The translations under genes and the position numbers were made by a program. DNA of 64,000 bases from Elioraea sp051860475 (GTDB taxonomy: Bacteria > Pseudomonadota > Alphaproteobacteria > Acetobacterales > Acetobacteraceae), in contig NZ_JBHYDW010000001.1 of NCBI RefSeq assembly GCF_051860475.1, positions 47,172 to 111,171 of the forward strand, given 5' to 3'. This document shows, in pieces, positions 1 through 8,956 of the stretch (the first letter of the stretch is position 1; each line of letters opens with the position of its first letter). The notes under the pieces were generated by a model. It saw only the letters and a list, made by a program, of their open reading frames with translations, did no database searches and was not told the DNA's origin.

Positions 1-108
1 GCCGAGCGCATGCACCGGCGCCTGGCCGCGATCAGGTGGCGGAAAGATCCGCGTCACCCCGTGCAGCGTCGCATGCGCGGAGCCGGCCCGGGTGCCCGGG
101 CCGGCCAT
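1..108 (-). CDS. ABC transporter ATP-binding protein, N-terminal part only (cut by window edge)
   Basis: Only the first 36 codons are inside the window. The ATG at 108 lies 11 bases after the stop of the binding-protein gene on the same strand, so the two form an operon. The visible end reads 'LHGVTRIFPPPDRGQAPVHA', which fits the first beta strands of an SsuB/TauB-like ATPase (target recognition strand plus A-loop region); the Walker motifs lie outside. With the NMT1-like binding protein upstream, it probably energises uptake of a sulfonate, nitrate or pyrimidine-like compound. Substrate cannot be told. Confidence 0.6.
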   Translation of the reverse strand, partial: MAGPGTRAGSAHATLHGVTRIFPPPDRGQAPVHALG

Positions 109-119
109 CGTCGCGACCG

Positions 120-1106
120 TCAACCCGTCGCCTGAAGGTCGGGTGGCAGGAAGCTGCGATCGACCAGCGGTGTCCAATCGATCGGCCCGTCCACCTCGCC
201 GATGATGCGCAGGCCCTCGACCATGTTGTCGAGTGCCTTGGTGTCGATGTTGCCGCGGCTCCAGTAGCCGACATCGACCATGTTCTTCACCGCGCGCACG
301 CCGAGCTCGCGCGGCAGTTCGTAGGCCTCGGCGAAGAGCTTCCCGCCCTCCTCGGGATTGGCGTAGAGGAAGTCGACCCCCTTGCGACGCCCGGCGATGA
401 TCGCGCGGAGCTTGTCGGGCTGCTCGCGGATGAACTGCGTCGTCGTGATGCCGACGGTCTGCGTCATCGGCGGCAGCACGTCCTTGACGAAGAACAGCGG
501 CCGCCAGCGCGCATGATCGCGCGCCCAGATCGGGTCCATGATCGGTGCGGCCTGCACGCCGCCCTGGCGCAGCGCGGTGAGCCCGGCGCCGATGCCACCG
601 GTGCTGATGCGCTCGACCTTGTTCAGGTCCACGCCCGAGGCCGTGAGCGACATGATCACCAGCATCTCGGTGACCGATTTCGGGCTGGTGTAGGCGATCC
701 TCTGGCCCTCGAGATCCTTGATCGTGCGGATCGGGCTGTCGGGCGTGGTGACCCAGAGGATGTCGGCGACCGTTGCGGCGCCGGCATTGACGATCTTGAT
801 GTCGAGACCCTCGCGCGCCGCGGCGACGGCGGCGGCGAGCGACACCTCGCCATAGGGCAGGCCGCCGGCGAGCACGTTGCGCACGGTGGTGCCGCCGCCC
901 TTGCTGGTCAGGATGCCGGTGATGTTGACGCCGGCTTCGCGGAAGAAGCCCTTCTCCATCGAGACCGCATAGGGCGCGCCGTACATCAGCACGCCCCAGT
1001 GGGTGACGGAGATCTCCTCGCCGCGGCCCTGGGCGGCGACGGGCAGGGCAAGGGGTGCGAGGGCCGCGCCGGCGACCAGGCCGCGGCGTCCGATCGTGAT
1101 GCTCAT
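120..1106 (-). CDS. ABC transporter substrate-binding protein, NMT1/SsuA-like
   Basis: A 328-residue periplasmic binding protein. Residues 1-26 form a signal peptide with an arginine pair (IGRRGLVAGAALAPLALPVA) ending in an Ala-rich cleavage site, which could be Tat or Sec. The mature part opens with 'ISVTHWGVLMYGAPYAVSME', typical of the NMT1/SsuA/TauA superfamily, in which a short beta strand is followed by a helix recognising the ligand. The start at 1106 was chosen because GGGAGGA sits just upstream; a longer reading to 1181 would precede the ribosome binding site and the signal peptide. It is followed by the ABC ATPase. The ligand is unknown; sulfonates, nitrate-like anions and pyrimidines are all handled by this family. 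Confidence 0.85.
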   Translation of the reverse strand: MSITIGRRGLVAGAALAPLALPVAAQGRGEEISVTHWGVLMYGAPYAVSMEKGFFREAGVNITGILTSKGGGTTVRNVLAGGLPYGEVSLAAAVAAAREGLDIKIVNAGAATVADILWVTTPDSPIRTIKDLEGQRIAYTSPKSVTEMLVIMSLTASGVDLNKVERISTGGIGAGLTALRQGGVQAAPIMDPIWARDHARWRPLFFVKDVLPPMTQTVGITTTQFIREQPDKLRAIIAGRRKGVDFLYANPEEGGKLFAEAYELPRELGVRAVKNMVDVGYWSRGNIDTKALDNMVEGLRIIGEVDGPIDWTPLVDRSFLPPDLQATG

Positions 1107-1190
1107 CAGGTCCTCCCTTCGGCCGTGCGCTGCATGCCGGCCCTGGCCGCTACAGGTAGGGCGGGTCGCACGGCAGGGCAAGCGCGTGGC

Positions 1191-2195
1191 TCAGTCGGGA
1201 AGCCGCACCAGCAGCTTGCCGAAATTCCTTCCTTGCAGCAGGCCGATGAAGGCTGACGGGGCCGCGTCGAGCCCCTCGACCACATCCTCGCGGTACTTGA
1301 GCCGCCCGTCGCGCAGCATGGGTGCGGCAAGCGCGCGCCACTCGCCCAGCCGCTGCCACTGGTCGGAGACGATGAAGCCCTGGATGCGCAGGCGCTTGCG
1401 CACGACGGGGCCGAGATTGGGTCCCGCCAGCGGATCGGCGTCGTTGTACTGCGCGATCATCCCGCACATCACCATGCGGCCGAAATCGTTCAGGCGCGGG
1501 AACACCGCCGCCTGCAAGGCACCGCCGACATTCTCCCAGTAGACGTCGATGCCGTTCGGGCAGGCGCGGTCGAGCGACCCGGCCAGATCGCCGGCACGGT
1601 GATCGATGCAGGCATCGAAGCCGAGCGTCTCGGTGACGAAGCGGCACTTCTCGGCGCCGCCCGCGACGCCGACCACGCGGCTTCCGGCGAGCCTGGCGAT
1701 CTGCCCGGCAACCGCGCCCACCGCGCCGGACGCCGCCGAGATCACCACCGTCTCCCCCGCCTTGGGCTGGCCGATGTCGCTCATCCCGACATGCGCTGTC
1801 AGCCCCGGCATGCCGAGCACACCGAGCGCGGTGGAAATCGGCGCCTCGGCCGGATCGAGCTTGAGCAGCTGCTTGCCCGGCATGACCGAATGCGTCTGCC
1901 AGCCGAATCCGCCGAGCGCGATGTCGCCGGGCGCGAAACGCGCGTCGCGCGAGGCGAGGACGCGCCCGACCGTGCGGCACTCGACGACGCCGCCGATCGG
2001 CACCGGAGCGGCGTAGGACTTCGCCTCCGAGAGCCGGCCGCGCTGATACGGATCGAGCGAGAGGTAGAGATGCTTCAGCACCACCTCGCCCGCGCCCGGT
2101 TCGGGCACGGGGACATCCTCGAAGGTGAAGTCGTCCGGCGTCGGCATGCCGACCGGTCGGCGCTTCAGCACGATGCGGCGGTTCGTTTCAGTCAT
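1191..2195 (-). CDS. NADP-dependent oxidoreductase, CurA/leukotriene B4 dehydrogenase-like MDR family
   Basis: A 334-residue zinc-independent medium-chain dehydrogenase/reductase. The N-terminal GroES-like part holds 'SLDPYQRGR' near residue 50, a hallmark of the prostaglandin reductase/CurA group. The Rossmann nucleotide loop is AASGAVG at residues 154-160. The family reduces alpha,beta-unsaturated carbonyl compounds with NADPH, often in detoxification. The start at 2195 has AAGGAG five to six bases upstream; an upstream extension to 2315 has no family match. It stands alone, with the binding-protein gene starting 84 bases downstream on the same strand. The physiological substrate is not deducible. 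Confidence 0.9.
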   Translation of the reverse strand: MTETNRRIVLKRRPVGMPTPDDFTFEDVPVPEPGAGEVVLKHLYLSLDPYQRGRLSEAKSYAAPVPIGGVVECRTVGRVLASRDARFAPGDIALGGFGWQTHSVMPGKQLLKLDPAEAPISTALGVLGMPGLTAHVGMSDIGQPKAGETVVISAASGAVGAVAGQIARLAGSRVVGVAGGAEKCRFVTETLGFDACIDHRAGDLAGSLDRACPNGIDVYWENVGGALQAAVFPRLNDFGRMVMCGMIAQYNDADPLAGPNLGPVVRKRLRIQGFIVSDQWQRLGEWRALAAPMLRDGRLKYREDVVEGLDAAPSAFIGLLQGRNFGKLLVRLPD

Positions 2196-2253
2196 GCGTC
2201 CTCCTTCGGATCGACCGGTGCGGTCCGGACTCTGTGCGGCCGGGTGGTTGGCC

Positions 2254-2712
2254 TCATTGGAACGACGTGTCGTAGAGCAACGCGTCGAGCCCGGCGAGGA
2301 CCGAGACCACGACACCGATCAACCCCGCCAGCTTCAGCACGACGCCGAGCGCGGTGCCCAACACGCTGTCAGCCGTCCCCTCCCTCCCCGGATGTGGGGT
2401 GCCATAGACGATGCCGCCGATCACCCGACCGACGACGTAGGGTGCCATGCCCGTCAGCCGGCTTCCCCAGATCACCATCGCGACCGAGGCGCAGAGGACC
2501 ACAACAGCGGTGCCCCACCCTTGCGCGCGGATCAACTGGTAGAGGGCGACGAGCAGATGCCAGGACTGCACCACAGCCCACCAGACGCCAAGGATGATCG
2601 TCCGGAACACGACCTCGAGGTGGAGCTCCTCGTAGAGCAGCACGAGCACGGTCCAGAACTGGACGAGCAGCCACCAGATGGAGCTGAGAATGGCCAGGAT
2701 GATGTCGTCCAT
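2254..2712 (-). CDS. small multi-pass membrane protein of unknown function
   Basis: A 152-residue protein rich in Ile, Leu, Val and Trp. Residues 1-25 and about 37-60 are hydrophobic and Trp-rich (for example ILSSIWWLLVQFWTVLVLLY), and further hydrophobic stretches lie near 68-84 and 118-142, so it is probably an integral inner-membrane protein. I recognise no family. A GGGAGGGA sequence lies about ten bases upstream of the ATG at 2712. The same-strand neighbour upstream is the cyclodeaminase-like gene and the one downstream is the CurA-like reductase. The coding strand is supported by a plausible hydrophobic pattern and start, not by homology. Confidence 0.6.
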   Translation of the reverse strand: MDDIILAILSSIWWLLVQFWTVLVLLYEELHLEVVFRTIILGVWWAVVQSWHLLVALYQLIRAQGWGTAVVVLCASVAMVIWGSRLTGMAPYVVGRVIGGIVYGTPHPGREGTADSVLGTALGVVLKLAGLIGVVVSVLAGLDALLYDTSFQ

Positions 2713-2815
2713 CGGGCGGCAGTCCCTCCCCTCGTGTCCAGATCCGATCTGCGCCGCGCGCAGCTCAACCAGGCCAGGCTGTCCCGATCGGATCCAGCAC
2801 CGTGGCCGGTCTCGG

Positions 2816-3745
2816 TCACGTGCTCGTCGTCATGGCAAGCTCGACCGCGATCAGGTCGAGTGCGGCGAAGCCGACGGACTTGAACACGGTGATGTCGTCA
2901 GGGCGGCGCGGCGGCGGGCCGTCGCGCACCAGCTCGGCGAGGTCGGCGACGATGGCCTGCTCGCCGATCAATCCTGCCTTGATCGCCTGCGCGACCTCGC
3001 CACCCTTCACCAGGGCCGATGCGCGGTCGTCGGCGAACACCCGCGCGCGCGGCATCAGCGCGGGCTCGGCCTCGGCCATCGCGGGGGTGAAGGCGCCGAC
3101 CAGCGAAAGATGGGTGCCCGAACGCACCGCATCGGCGGGGATGATCGGCGCGGCCGCGGTGGTGGCGGCGACGATCGTGTCGGCCTCGGCGATCGCCGCG
3201 TCGAGATCGGGCGCGGTGGCGGCGTCGATGCCCTCCGCGCGCAGACCCGCGGCCAGAAGCTCGGCCTTCGCGGGCGTGCGGCCCCACACCAGCACGCGCT
3301 TCAGGGTCGGCTGGGCGGCGAGATGCGCGCGCGCGAGCGCCGGTGCGAGCGCGCCAGTGCCGATCACCAACAGCGTCGCGCAGTCGGGGCGGGCGAGCAG
3401 AGCCGCGCCGAGCGCCGAGGCCGCCGCCGTGCGCCGCACCGTCAGCACCACGCCGTCAAGGATCGCGCGCAGCCGCCCGTCGCGCTGGTCGAACACGGTC
3501 ACACTCGCATCGAGCGCCGGCCGGCCGGCTTCGGCGTTGCGCGGATAGACGGTGACGAGCTTCACCACCATCAGGCCGCTCTCGCGCCATGCGGGCATCA
3601 AGAGCAGCGCATCGCCTTGCCCGGTGGGATCGAGGATGAGCCGCGGCGGCGAGGCAAGCTTCTCGGCGAGGCGATCGCGGAGCGCCGCGATCAGCGCGGG
3701 ATACGGCGTGAGGCGCTGCAGCGTGGGTCCGTCGATGACGCGCAT
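2816..3745 (-). CDS. ornithine cyclodeaminase / mu-crystallin family protein
   Basis: A 309-residue member of the OCD/mu-crystallin family, which uses NAD(P)H in ornithine cyclodeamination, alanine dehydrogenation or ketimine reduction. The catalytic-type lysine is K62 in 'LMVVKLVTVYP'. The Rossmann loop is GTGALAP near residues 129-135, followed by 'VWGRTPAKAELLAAGL', which resembles the family's 'V.vw.R....a..la'. The protein is close to the usual family length, so it looks intact. It is divergent from the FAD-dependent oxidoreductase starting at 3802, with 56 bases between; the pair probably acts on the same amino acid or imino acid. The exact reaction is not decided by sequence. Confidence 0.85.
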   Translation of the reverse strand: MRVIDGPTLQRLTPYPALIAALRDRLAEKLASPPRLILDPTGQGDALLLMPAWRESGLMVVKLVTVYPRNAEAGRPALDASVTVFDQRDGRLRAILDGVVLTVRRTAAASALGAALLARPDCATLLVIGTGALAPALARAHLAAQPTLKRVLVWGRTPAKAELLAAGLRAEGIDAATAPDLDAAIAEADTIVAATTAAAPIIPADAVRSGTHLSLVGAFTPAMAEAEPALMPRARVFADDRASALVKGGEVAQAIKAGLIGEQAIVADLAELVRDGPPPRRPDDITVFKSVGFAALDLIAVELAMTTST

Positions 3746-3801
3746 CGGCGCAGGATGCGCGGCGGCTTCCCGACCGTCCACCCGCGCGGCAGAGTGCCCC
3801 C

Positions 3802-4968
3802 ATGAGCGGGCGGTTCGACGTGGTGATCGTGGGTGGGGCGGCCATGGGCGCCTCGGCCGCCTGGCATCTCGCCTGCGATCTCGGCTTCGCCGGCCGCGTG
3901 CTGGTGCTCGAGAAGGACCCGTCCTACGCGCGCGCCGCAACCGCGCTGTCCGCCAGTTCGATCCGGCGGCAGTTCTCCACCGCGATCAACGTCCGCGTCT
4001 CGGGCTACGGCGTCGCGGTGCTGCGCGAGGCGCCGGCGCGGCTGGGGATCGATGCGTCGTTCCGCGAGGGTGGCTATCTGTTCCTGGCGAGCGAGGCGGG
4101 GCGGGAGACGCTGGCGGCGAACCACGCGGTGCAACGCGCGGAGGGCGCCGACGTGGTGTGGCTCGACCCGCCGGCGCTGCGCGCACGGTTCCCCTGGCTG
4201 GAGACGGAGGGCCTTGTCGCCGGCACCTGGGGGCGAACCGGGGAAGGTTGGTTCGACGGCTTCGGCGTGATGCAGGCGATGCGCCGGGCCTCGCGCGCGG
4301 CGGGGGTGGTGTGGCGCACGGCGGCGGTGACAGCGATCGACGCGCCGGGCGGCCGCGCAACCGGCGTGCGGCTGGCGGACGGCACCACGATCGAGGCCGG
4401 CACGGTGATCGTCACCGCGGGTACCGCCACCGCCGACCTGCTGCGGCCCTTCACCGACCTGCCGGTGCGCCGGCGCAAGCGGCTGATCTTCTACATCCGC
4501 ACGCCCGCCGCGCTGCCCGCGTGTCCGCTGCTGATCGACCCGACGGGCGTCTATATCCGCCCCGAGGGCGAGGGGTTCATCTGCGGCACCGCGCCGCCGC
4601 CAGAAGACGACCCGGACGTGGCCGAAGACGATTTCGATGTCACGCCCGAGTTCTTCGAGGCGCGGGTCTGGCCGGTGCTCGCCGCGCGCATTCCGGCGCT
4701 GGAACAGCTGCGCATGGAGCGCGCCTGGGCGGGGCACTATGACCTGAACACCGCCGACCACAACGCGCTGGTCGGGCCCGTGCCGGGCGTGACGGGGCTG
4801 CTCGCGGCCTGCGGATTCTCGGGCCACGGCATTCAGCAGGCGCCGGCGATCGGGCGCGGGCTGGCGGAACTCGCCGCGCTCGGCCGGTACGTGGCGCTGG
4901 ACCTCACGCCGCTCGCGCTCGGGCGGCTGGCCGAAGGGCGGCTGGTGCTGGAGCGCAACGTCGTCTGA
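3802..4968 (+). CDS. FAD-dependent oxidoreductase, DAO / sarcosine oxidase beta-like
   Basis: A 388-residue flavoprotein. The N-terminal dinucleotide-binding motif is 'VVIVGGAAMGASAAWHLA' (residues 7-24), followed by the acidic 'VLVLEKD' that binds the ribose. 'TALSASSIRRQFST' matches the 'G.S.RN.G/S..RQF' region of sarcosine and D-amino-acid oxidases, and 'AACGFSGHGIQQAPAIGRGL' is the usual C-terminal FAD contact. The family oxidises secondary or tertiary amines and amino acids. It is divergent from the cyclodeaminase-like gene, suggesting a small amino-acid or imino-acid pathway. Transcription probably ends at the hairpin at 5077-5103. The substrate is unknown. Confidence 0.88.
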   Translation: MSGRFDVVIVGGAAMGASAAWHLACDLGFAGRVLVLEKDPSYARAATALSASSIRRQFSTAINVRVSGYGVAVLREAPARLGIDASFREGGYLFLASEAGRETLAANHAVQRAEGADVVWLDPPALRARFPWLETEGLVAGTWGRTGEGWFDGFGVMQAMRRASRAAGVVWRTAAVTAIDAPGGRATGVRLADGTTIEAGTVIVTAGTATADLLRPFTDLPVRRRKRLIFYIRTPAALPACPLLIDPTGVYIRPEGEGFICGTAPPPEDDPDVAEDDFDVTPEFFEARVWPVLAARIPALEQLRMERAWAGHYDLNTADHNALVGPVPGVTGLLAACGFSGHGIQQAPAIGRGLAELAALGRYVALDLTPLALGRLAEGRLVLERNVV

Positions 4969-5076
4969 GGCGGTCTGAAGGTCCGTCTCGGCTCTCATGG
5001 GGAACCCGCGGTGCGACGCAGGAGCAGCATGACGCAAGCGGCCTCGCTCGGCCCAGGGCCGTTCGGGCGCCTGCCC

Positions 5077-5103
5077 GCACCCCTGTCCCATGGACAGGGG
5101 TGC
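5077..5103. terminator. bidirectional terminator-like hairpin
   Basis: A perfect 12-bp inverted repeat (gcacccctgtcc / ggacaggggtgc) with a 3-base loop lies between two converging genes, directly before the stop codon of the TRAP permease on the minus strand. There is no clear T-run on either side, so it may be an RNA-stabilising or factor-assisted terminator. Confidence 0.6.
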
Positions 5104-5104
5104 G

Positions 5105-7855
5105 TCAGGTATCGCCTCGCCGCGCCCGCGGTCGCTGGAGCAGGGCAACGAGGCCGAGCAGCAGCAGCGCCGGGACGTACACTATCTCCTTCGGCGGCCG
5201 CTCGGCAGACGGCACCAGCACCGCGGTGGCGTGCCAGCCGAACTCGACGCCGAACCGCTCCGCCGGGCTGCCGAACGCGACATCCGTGATGTTCACCTGC
5301 TCGCCGACCGCCGCGACCCCGAGCCCGACCCCGCGCAGCCGCTGAGCAGCCGGGCCGGTCTCGCCCAGGCGGAACATCACCACCTTGCTGACGTCGCGCC
5401 CGTCCATGTCCACGCCCTCGACGCGCATCCGCAGGAAGCCCTGTGCGGGCACCTCCTCAACCACCTGCAACAGGGCGCGCGCGGGAAGCTCGTCGTATTC
5501 GGGCATGATCTGGTCCAGGAAGAAGCCCGGCCGGAACAGCATGAACGCGACCAGCAACAACAGCGCGCTCTCGTGCAGCCGGCTGCGCGCGAGGAAGTAG
5601 CCCTGCGTGCCGGCGGCGAACACCAGCATCGCGACGATGGCGCTGAGCACCACTACCAGAAGGTGCCAGATGCTGCCGATGCCGATCAGCAGCAGCTCGT
5701 AATTGAACACGAAGATGAACGGTAGCGCGACCGTGCGCAGGCTGTAGTAGAACGCCTGAATGCCGGTCTGGAGAGGATCGCCGCGCGACACCGCCGCCGC
5801 GGCGAACGAGGCGAGCCCCACGGGCGGTGTCACGTCGGCCATGATGCCGAAATAGAAGACGAACAGGTGCACCGCGATCAGCGGCACGACCAGCCCCGAC
5901 TGCGAGCCGAGTTCCACCACCACCGGCGCCATCAGCGTCGCGACAATGATGTAGTTGGCGGTGGTCGGCAGGCCGAGGCCGAGGATCAGGCTGATCAGCG
6001 CGGTCAGCACCAGCATCAGCATCAGGTTGCCGCCGGACAGGTACTCGACGAGCTCGGTCATCACCAGGCCGATGCCCGTCAGCGCTACCGTGCCGACAAT
6101 GATGCCGGCGGCTGCGGTCGCAACCCCGATGCCCACCATGTTGCGCGCGCCGGCGACCAGACCGTCCACCAGCTCGACGAGACCGATCGTCACCGCGCGG
6201 CCGTACGCGCCCTGGCCGCGGAACAGCGCCAGGATCGGCCGCTGCGTGATCAGGATGAACACCATGAACGCGACCGCCCAGAACGCCGAGAGCCCGGGCG
6301 AGAGCCGCTCGACGATCAGCGTCCAGATCAGCACCACCAGCGGCAGCAGGAAATGCAGGCCGCTCAGCAGAGTCGGGCGCACTGCCGGCAGCTGGCTGAG
6401 CGGCGCCTGCGGATCATCCATCGTCAGTTCCGGCACCTGTGCGGCGATCAGCAGCAAGGCGAGATAGGCGGCCAGCACGAACCCAGCGATCATGAGGTTC
6501 GCCGCCGGCCCAAACACGTCGCGCGTCCAGCCGATGCCGTAATAGATCGCCCCGGCCAGGATGATCAGGCTGCACACGGTGATGCCGAAGCCGAGCAGGG
6601 ACTGCACCAGCGTGGTCTGCTCGCGGCGCGGCAGGCCGCTCATGCCCATCTTCAGTGCCTCGAGATGCACGATGTAGAGCAGCGCGATGTACGAGATCAC
6701 CGCCGGCAGGAAGGCGTGGGTGATCACCTCGACATAGGGAATCCCGACATACTCGACCATCAGGAACGCGGCCGCGCCCATCACAGGCGGCATGATCTGC
6801 CCGTTCACCGAGCTCGCCACCTCCACCGCGCCGGCCTTCTCCGCGCTGAAGCCGACCCGTTTCATAAGCGGTATGGTAAAGGTCCCGGTGGTCACAACGT
6901 TGGCGATCGAGGAACCGGAGATCAGCCCCGTCAGCCCCGAGGCCACCACCGCGGCCTTCGCGGGCCCGCCGCGCATGTGGCCGAGCAGCGAGAACGCCAC
7001 CTGGATGAAGTAGTTGCCCGCGCCCGCCTTCTCTAGCATCGCGCCGAACAGCACAAACAGGAACACGAAGCTGGTCGAGACGCCGAGCGCGATGCCGAAC
7101 ACGCCTTCGGCGGTGAGCCATTGCTGCGACATCGTGCGGCTGAACGAGGCGCCGCGATGCGCGATCATGTCGGGCATGTAGGGGCCGGCAAAGGTGTAGA
7201 TCAGGAACACCACCGCGATCGTGGTCAGCGCCGGGCCAAGCGAGCGCCTGGTCGCCTCGAGCAGCAGCACCATGCCGCATCCCGCCGTGACGAGGTCGAA
7301 CAGCGTCGGCGCGCCGGGGCGGTGCGAGAGTTCCACGTAGAAGATGAACAGATAGAGCGAGCTGAGCGCGCCGGCGAGTGCCAGCACCCAGTCGATCTGC
7401 GGGATGAGCGTGCGCGGCACGGGGCGGAACGCGGCCCAGGCGACCACGAGCAGCGTCGCGCCGACGGCTCCGAAGATCAGCGGATTGTCGGTGCCCGCCA
7501 TCGCCTGCATCGCCGCCCGGCCGAGCAGCGCCAGGCCGGCGAGCAGGTAGAGCACGGCGAAGACCGGAACCCTACGCGCATGGCCGACCAGACCGGGGAA
7601 TGACAGGAAGGCGAGGAACAGCGCGAAGGCGAGATGGATCGCACGCGCCTGGGTGTCGTTGAAGATCAGGACGTGGAACCAGAACGGCAGCGGCGAGGCG
7701 ATCCAGAGCTGGAACAGTGACCAGCACAGCGCCGCGGTGTAGATCACCCGCCGCGGCGTGCCATGAAGCTCGCGCGCGCCGGTGTCGGCCTGTGCCGCCA
7801 ACTCCTGCGCGGCGGCCTGCGCCGCTGCCTCGTCCCCTCGCGCGCGCTCGTCCAT
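5105..7855 (-). CDS. TAXI-type TRAP transporter fused permease (4TM/12TM with DUF3394)
   Basis: A 916-residue inner-membrane protein in which the small (DctQ-like) and large (DctM-like) TRAP permease domains are fused, as is normal for TAXI-TRAP systems. The 12TM core includes 'GLISGSSIANVVTTGTFTIP' and 'LGLPTTANYIIVATLMAPVV', both typical of the fused large subunit. The last 170 residues match the extra-membrane DUF3394 tail found on many of these fusions. Uptake is secondary, driven by an ion gradient, and needs the TAXI binding protein encoded just upstream at 7976-8956. The start at 7855 has only a weak ribosome binding site. TAXI systems take up dicarboxylates or glutamate-like compounds; the substrate here is unknown. 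Confidence 0.92.
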   Translation of the reverse strand: MDERARGDEAAAQAAAQELAAQADTGARELHGTPRRVIYTAALCWSLFQLWIASPLPFWFHVLIFNDTQARAIHLAFALFLAFLSFPGLVGHARRVPVFAVLYLLAGLALLGRAAMQAMAGTDNPLIFGAVGATLLVVAWAAFRPVPRTLIPQIDWVLALAGALSSLYLFIFYVELSHRPGAPTLFDLVTAGCGMVLLLEATRRSLGPALTTIAVVFLIYTFAGPYMPDMIAHRGASFSRTMSQQWLTAEGVFGIALGVSTSFVFLFVLFGAMLEKAGAGNYFIQVAFSLLGHMRGGPAKAAVVASGLTGLISGSSIANVVTTGTFTIPLMKRVGFSAEKAGAVEVASSVNGQIMPPVMGAAAFLMVEYVGIPYVEVITHAFLPAVISYIALLYIVHLEALKMGMSGLPRREQTTLVQSLLGFGITVCSLIILAGAIYYGIGWTRDVFGPAANLMIAGFVLAAYLALLLIAAQVPELTMDDPQAPLSQLPAVRPTLLSGLHFLLPLVVLIWTLIVERLSPGLSAFWAVAFMVFILITQRPILALFRGQGAYGRAVTIGLVELVDGLVAGARNMVGIGVATAAAGIIVGTVALTGIGLVMTELVEYLSGGNLMLMLVLTALISLILGLGLPTTANYIIVATLMAPVVVELGSQSGLVVPLIAVHLFVFYFGIMADVTPPVGLASFAAAAVSRGDPLQTGIQAFYYSLRTVALPFIFVFNYELLLIGIGSIWHLLVVVLSAIVAMLVFAAGTQGYFLARSRLHESALLLLVAFMLFRPGFFLDQIMPEYDELPARALLQVVEEVPAQGFLRMRVEGVDMDGRDVSKVVMFRLGETGPAAQRLRGVGLGVAAVGEQVNITDVAFGSPAERFGVEFGWHATAVLVPSAERPPKEIVYVPALLLLGLVALLQRPRARRGDT

Positions 7856-7921
7856 GGGACGCTCGTATCTCTCAGCCGGCCGATGGGCTGGGCTGGGTCC
7901 ACCGGGGTGGCATGCGTTCGG

Positions 7922-7956
7922 GCCCGCGCGGCGCGGGCCGGGCCGGGCCGGGCGCG
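7922..7956. repeat. GC hairpin and GGGCC repeats between TAXI binding protein and permease
   Basis: A perfect 7-bp inverted repeat (gcccgcg / cgcgggc, 3-base loop) is followed by tandem GGGCC units. It lies in the 120-base gap between the binding-protein gene and its permease. Such a hairpin could attenuate read-through or protect the upstream message so that more binding protein than permease is made; that role is inferred. Confidence 0.4.
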
Positions 7957-7975
7957 GCCGGATCTTGGCACGGCG

Positions 7976-8956
7976 CTACCGGAGCAGGCCGGCCTCGCGA
8001 TAGTACCGCTCGGCACCCTCATGAAGCGGCGCGCTCAGGCCGTCGCGCACCATGGTCTGCCGGTCGAGCACGGCGAAGGCCGGGTGCAGACCCTTGAACG
8101 CGTCGAAGTTCGCGAACACGGCCTTCACCACCTGATAGACGGCGTCAGCCGGAGTGCGCGTCGAGGACACCACCGTCGCGCCGACGCCGAAGGTATGGAT
8201 GTCCTCCTTCTGCGTCGTGTACATGCCGGCGGGCAGCGTCGCCTTGAAGTAGTAGGGGTGGTCGGCGACCAGCTTGTCGATCGCCGGTCCTGTGACCGAC
8301 ACCAGCACCGCGCCGCAGGTGGCCACCGGCTCGGCGATCGATCCCGTGGGATGGCCGACCGTGAACAGGATCGCATCGACCCGGTTGTCGCACAGCGCCT
8401 GAGCCTGTTCGCGCGAGGGCAGTTCGGAGGCGAGGGCGAAGTCGCTCATCGTCCAGCCCAGCGCGCGCATCACGACCTCGACGGTGCCGCGCTGTCCTGA
8501 GCCCGGATTGCCGACATTCACGCGCTTGCCCTTGAGATCCTGGAACGTGCGGATGCCCGATTCCGGCCGCGCGACCACGGTGAAGGGCTCCGGATGCAGC
8601 GAGAACAGCGCGCGCAGCTCCTTGTCAGCGCCCGACTCCTGGAAGCGGTCGCTGCCATGATAGGCGTGGAACTGCCAGTCGGACTGCACCACGCCGATAT
8701 CGAGCTCGCCCTGGCGGATCGCGTTCAGGTTGAACACGGAGCCGCCGGTGCTCTCGGCCGAGCAGCGGATCCCGTGCTCGCGCCGTCCCTGATTCACCAG
8801 GCGGCAGATCGCACCGCCGGCGGGGTAGTACACCCCCGTCACGCCACCCGTGCCGATCGTGACGAAGCGCTGCTGCGCGTCGGCGGGTGCTGGCGTCGCG
8901 GCGCTGAGGGCCGCGCCGATTGCGATCGCAGCCGTCATTGTTACGATCTTGCTCAT
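7976..8956 (-). CDS. TAXI family TRAP transporter solute-binding protein
   Basis: A 326-residue periplasmic protein. A signal peptide of about 27 residues ends in 'APADAQQ'. The mature N-terminus 'RFVTIGTGGVTGVYYPAGGA' is the TAXI signature: a phosphate-loop-like turn followed by 'YYP.GGAIC'. 'GSVFNLNAIRQGELDIGVVQ' continues the family pattern. The start at 8956 was preferred over the ATG at 8959 because GGGAGGGG is then five bases away rather than two. It is the first gene of the TAXI-TRAP unit; its partner permease follows after a 120-base gap with a hairpin. Confidence 0.92.
   Translation of the reverse strand: MSKIVTMTAAIAIGAALSAATPAPADAQQRFVTIGTGGVTGVYYPAGGAICRLVNQGRREHGIRCSAESTGGSVFNLNAIRQGELDIGVVQSDWQFHAYHGSDRFQESGADKELRALFSLHPEPFTVVARPESGIRTFQDLKGKRVNVGNPGSGQRGTVEVVMRALGWTMSDFALASELPSREQAQALCDNRVDAILFTVGHPTGSIAEPVATCGAVLVSVTGPAIDKLVADHPYYFKATLPAGMYTTQKEDIHTFGVGATVVSSTRTPADAVYQVVKAVFANFDAFKGLHPAFAVLDRQTMVRDGLSAPLHEGAERYYREAGLLR

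Noticed and set aside
36..1256. Long plus-strand frame opposite the first binding-protein gene, and many similar frames throughout
   Set aside because: They are antisense shadows in GC-rich DNA, rich in Arg, His, Asp and Ala, without family motifs, and they lie fully opposite well-identified genes.
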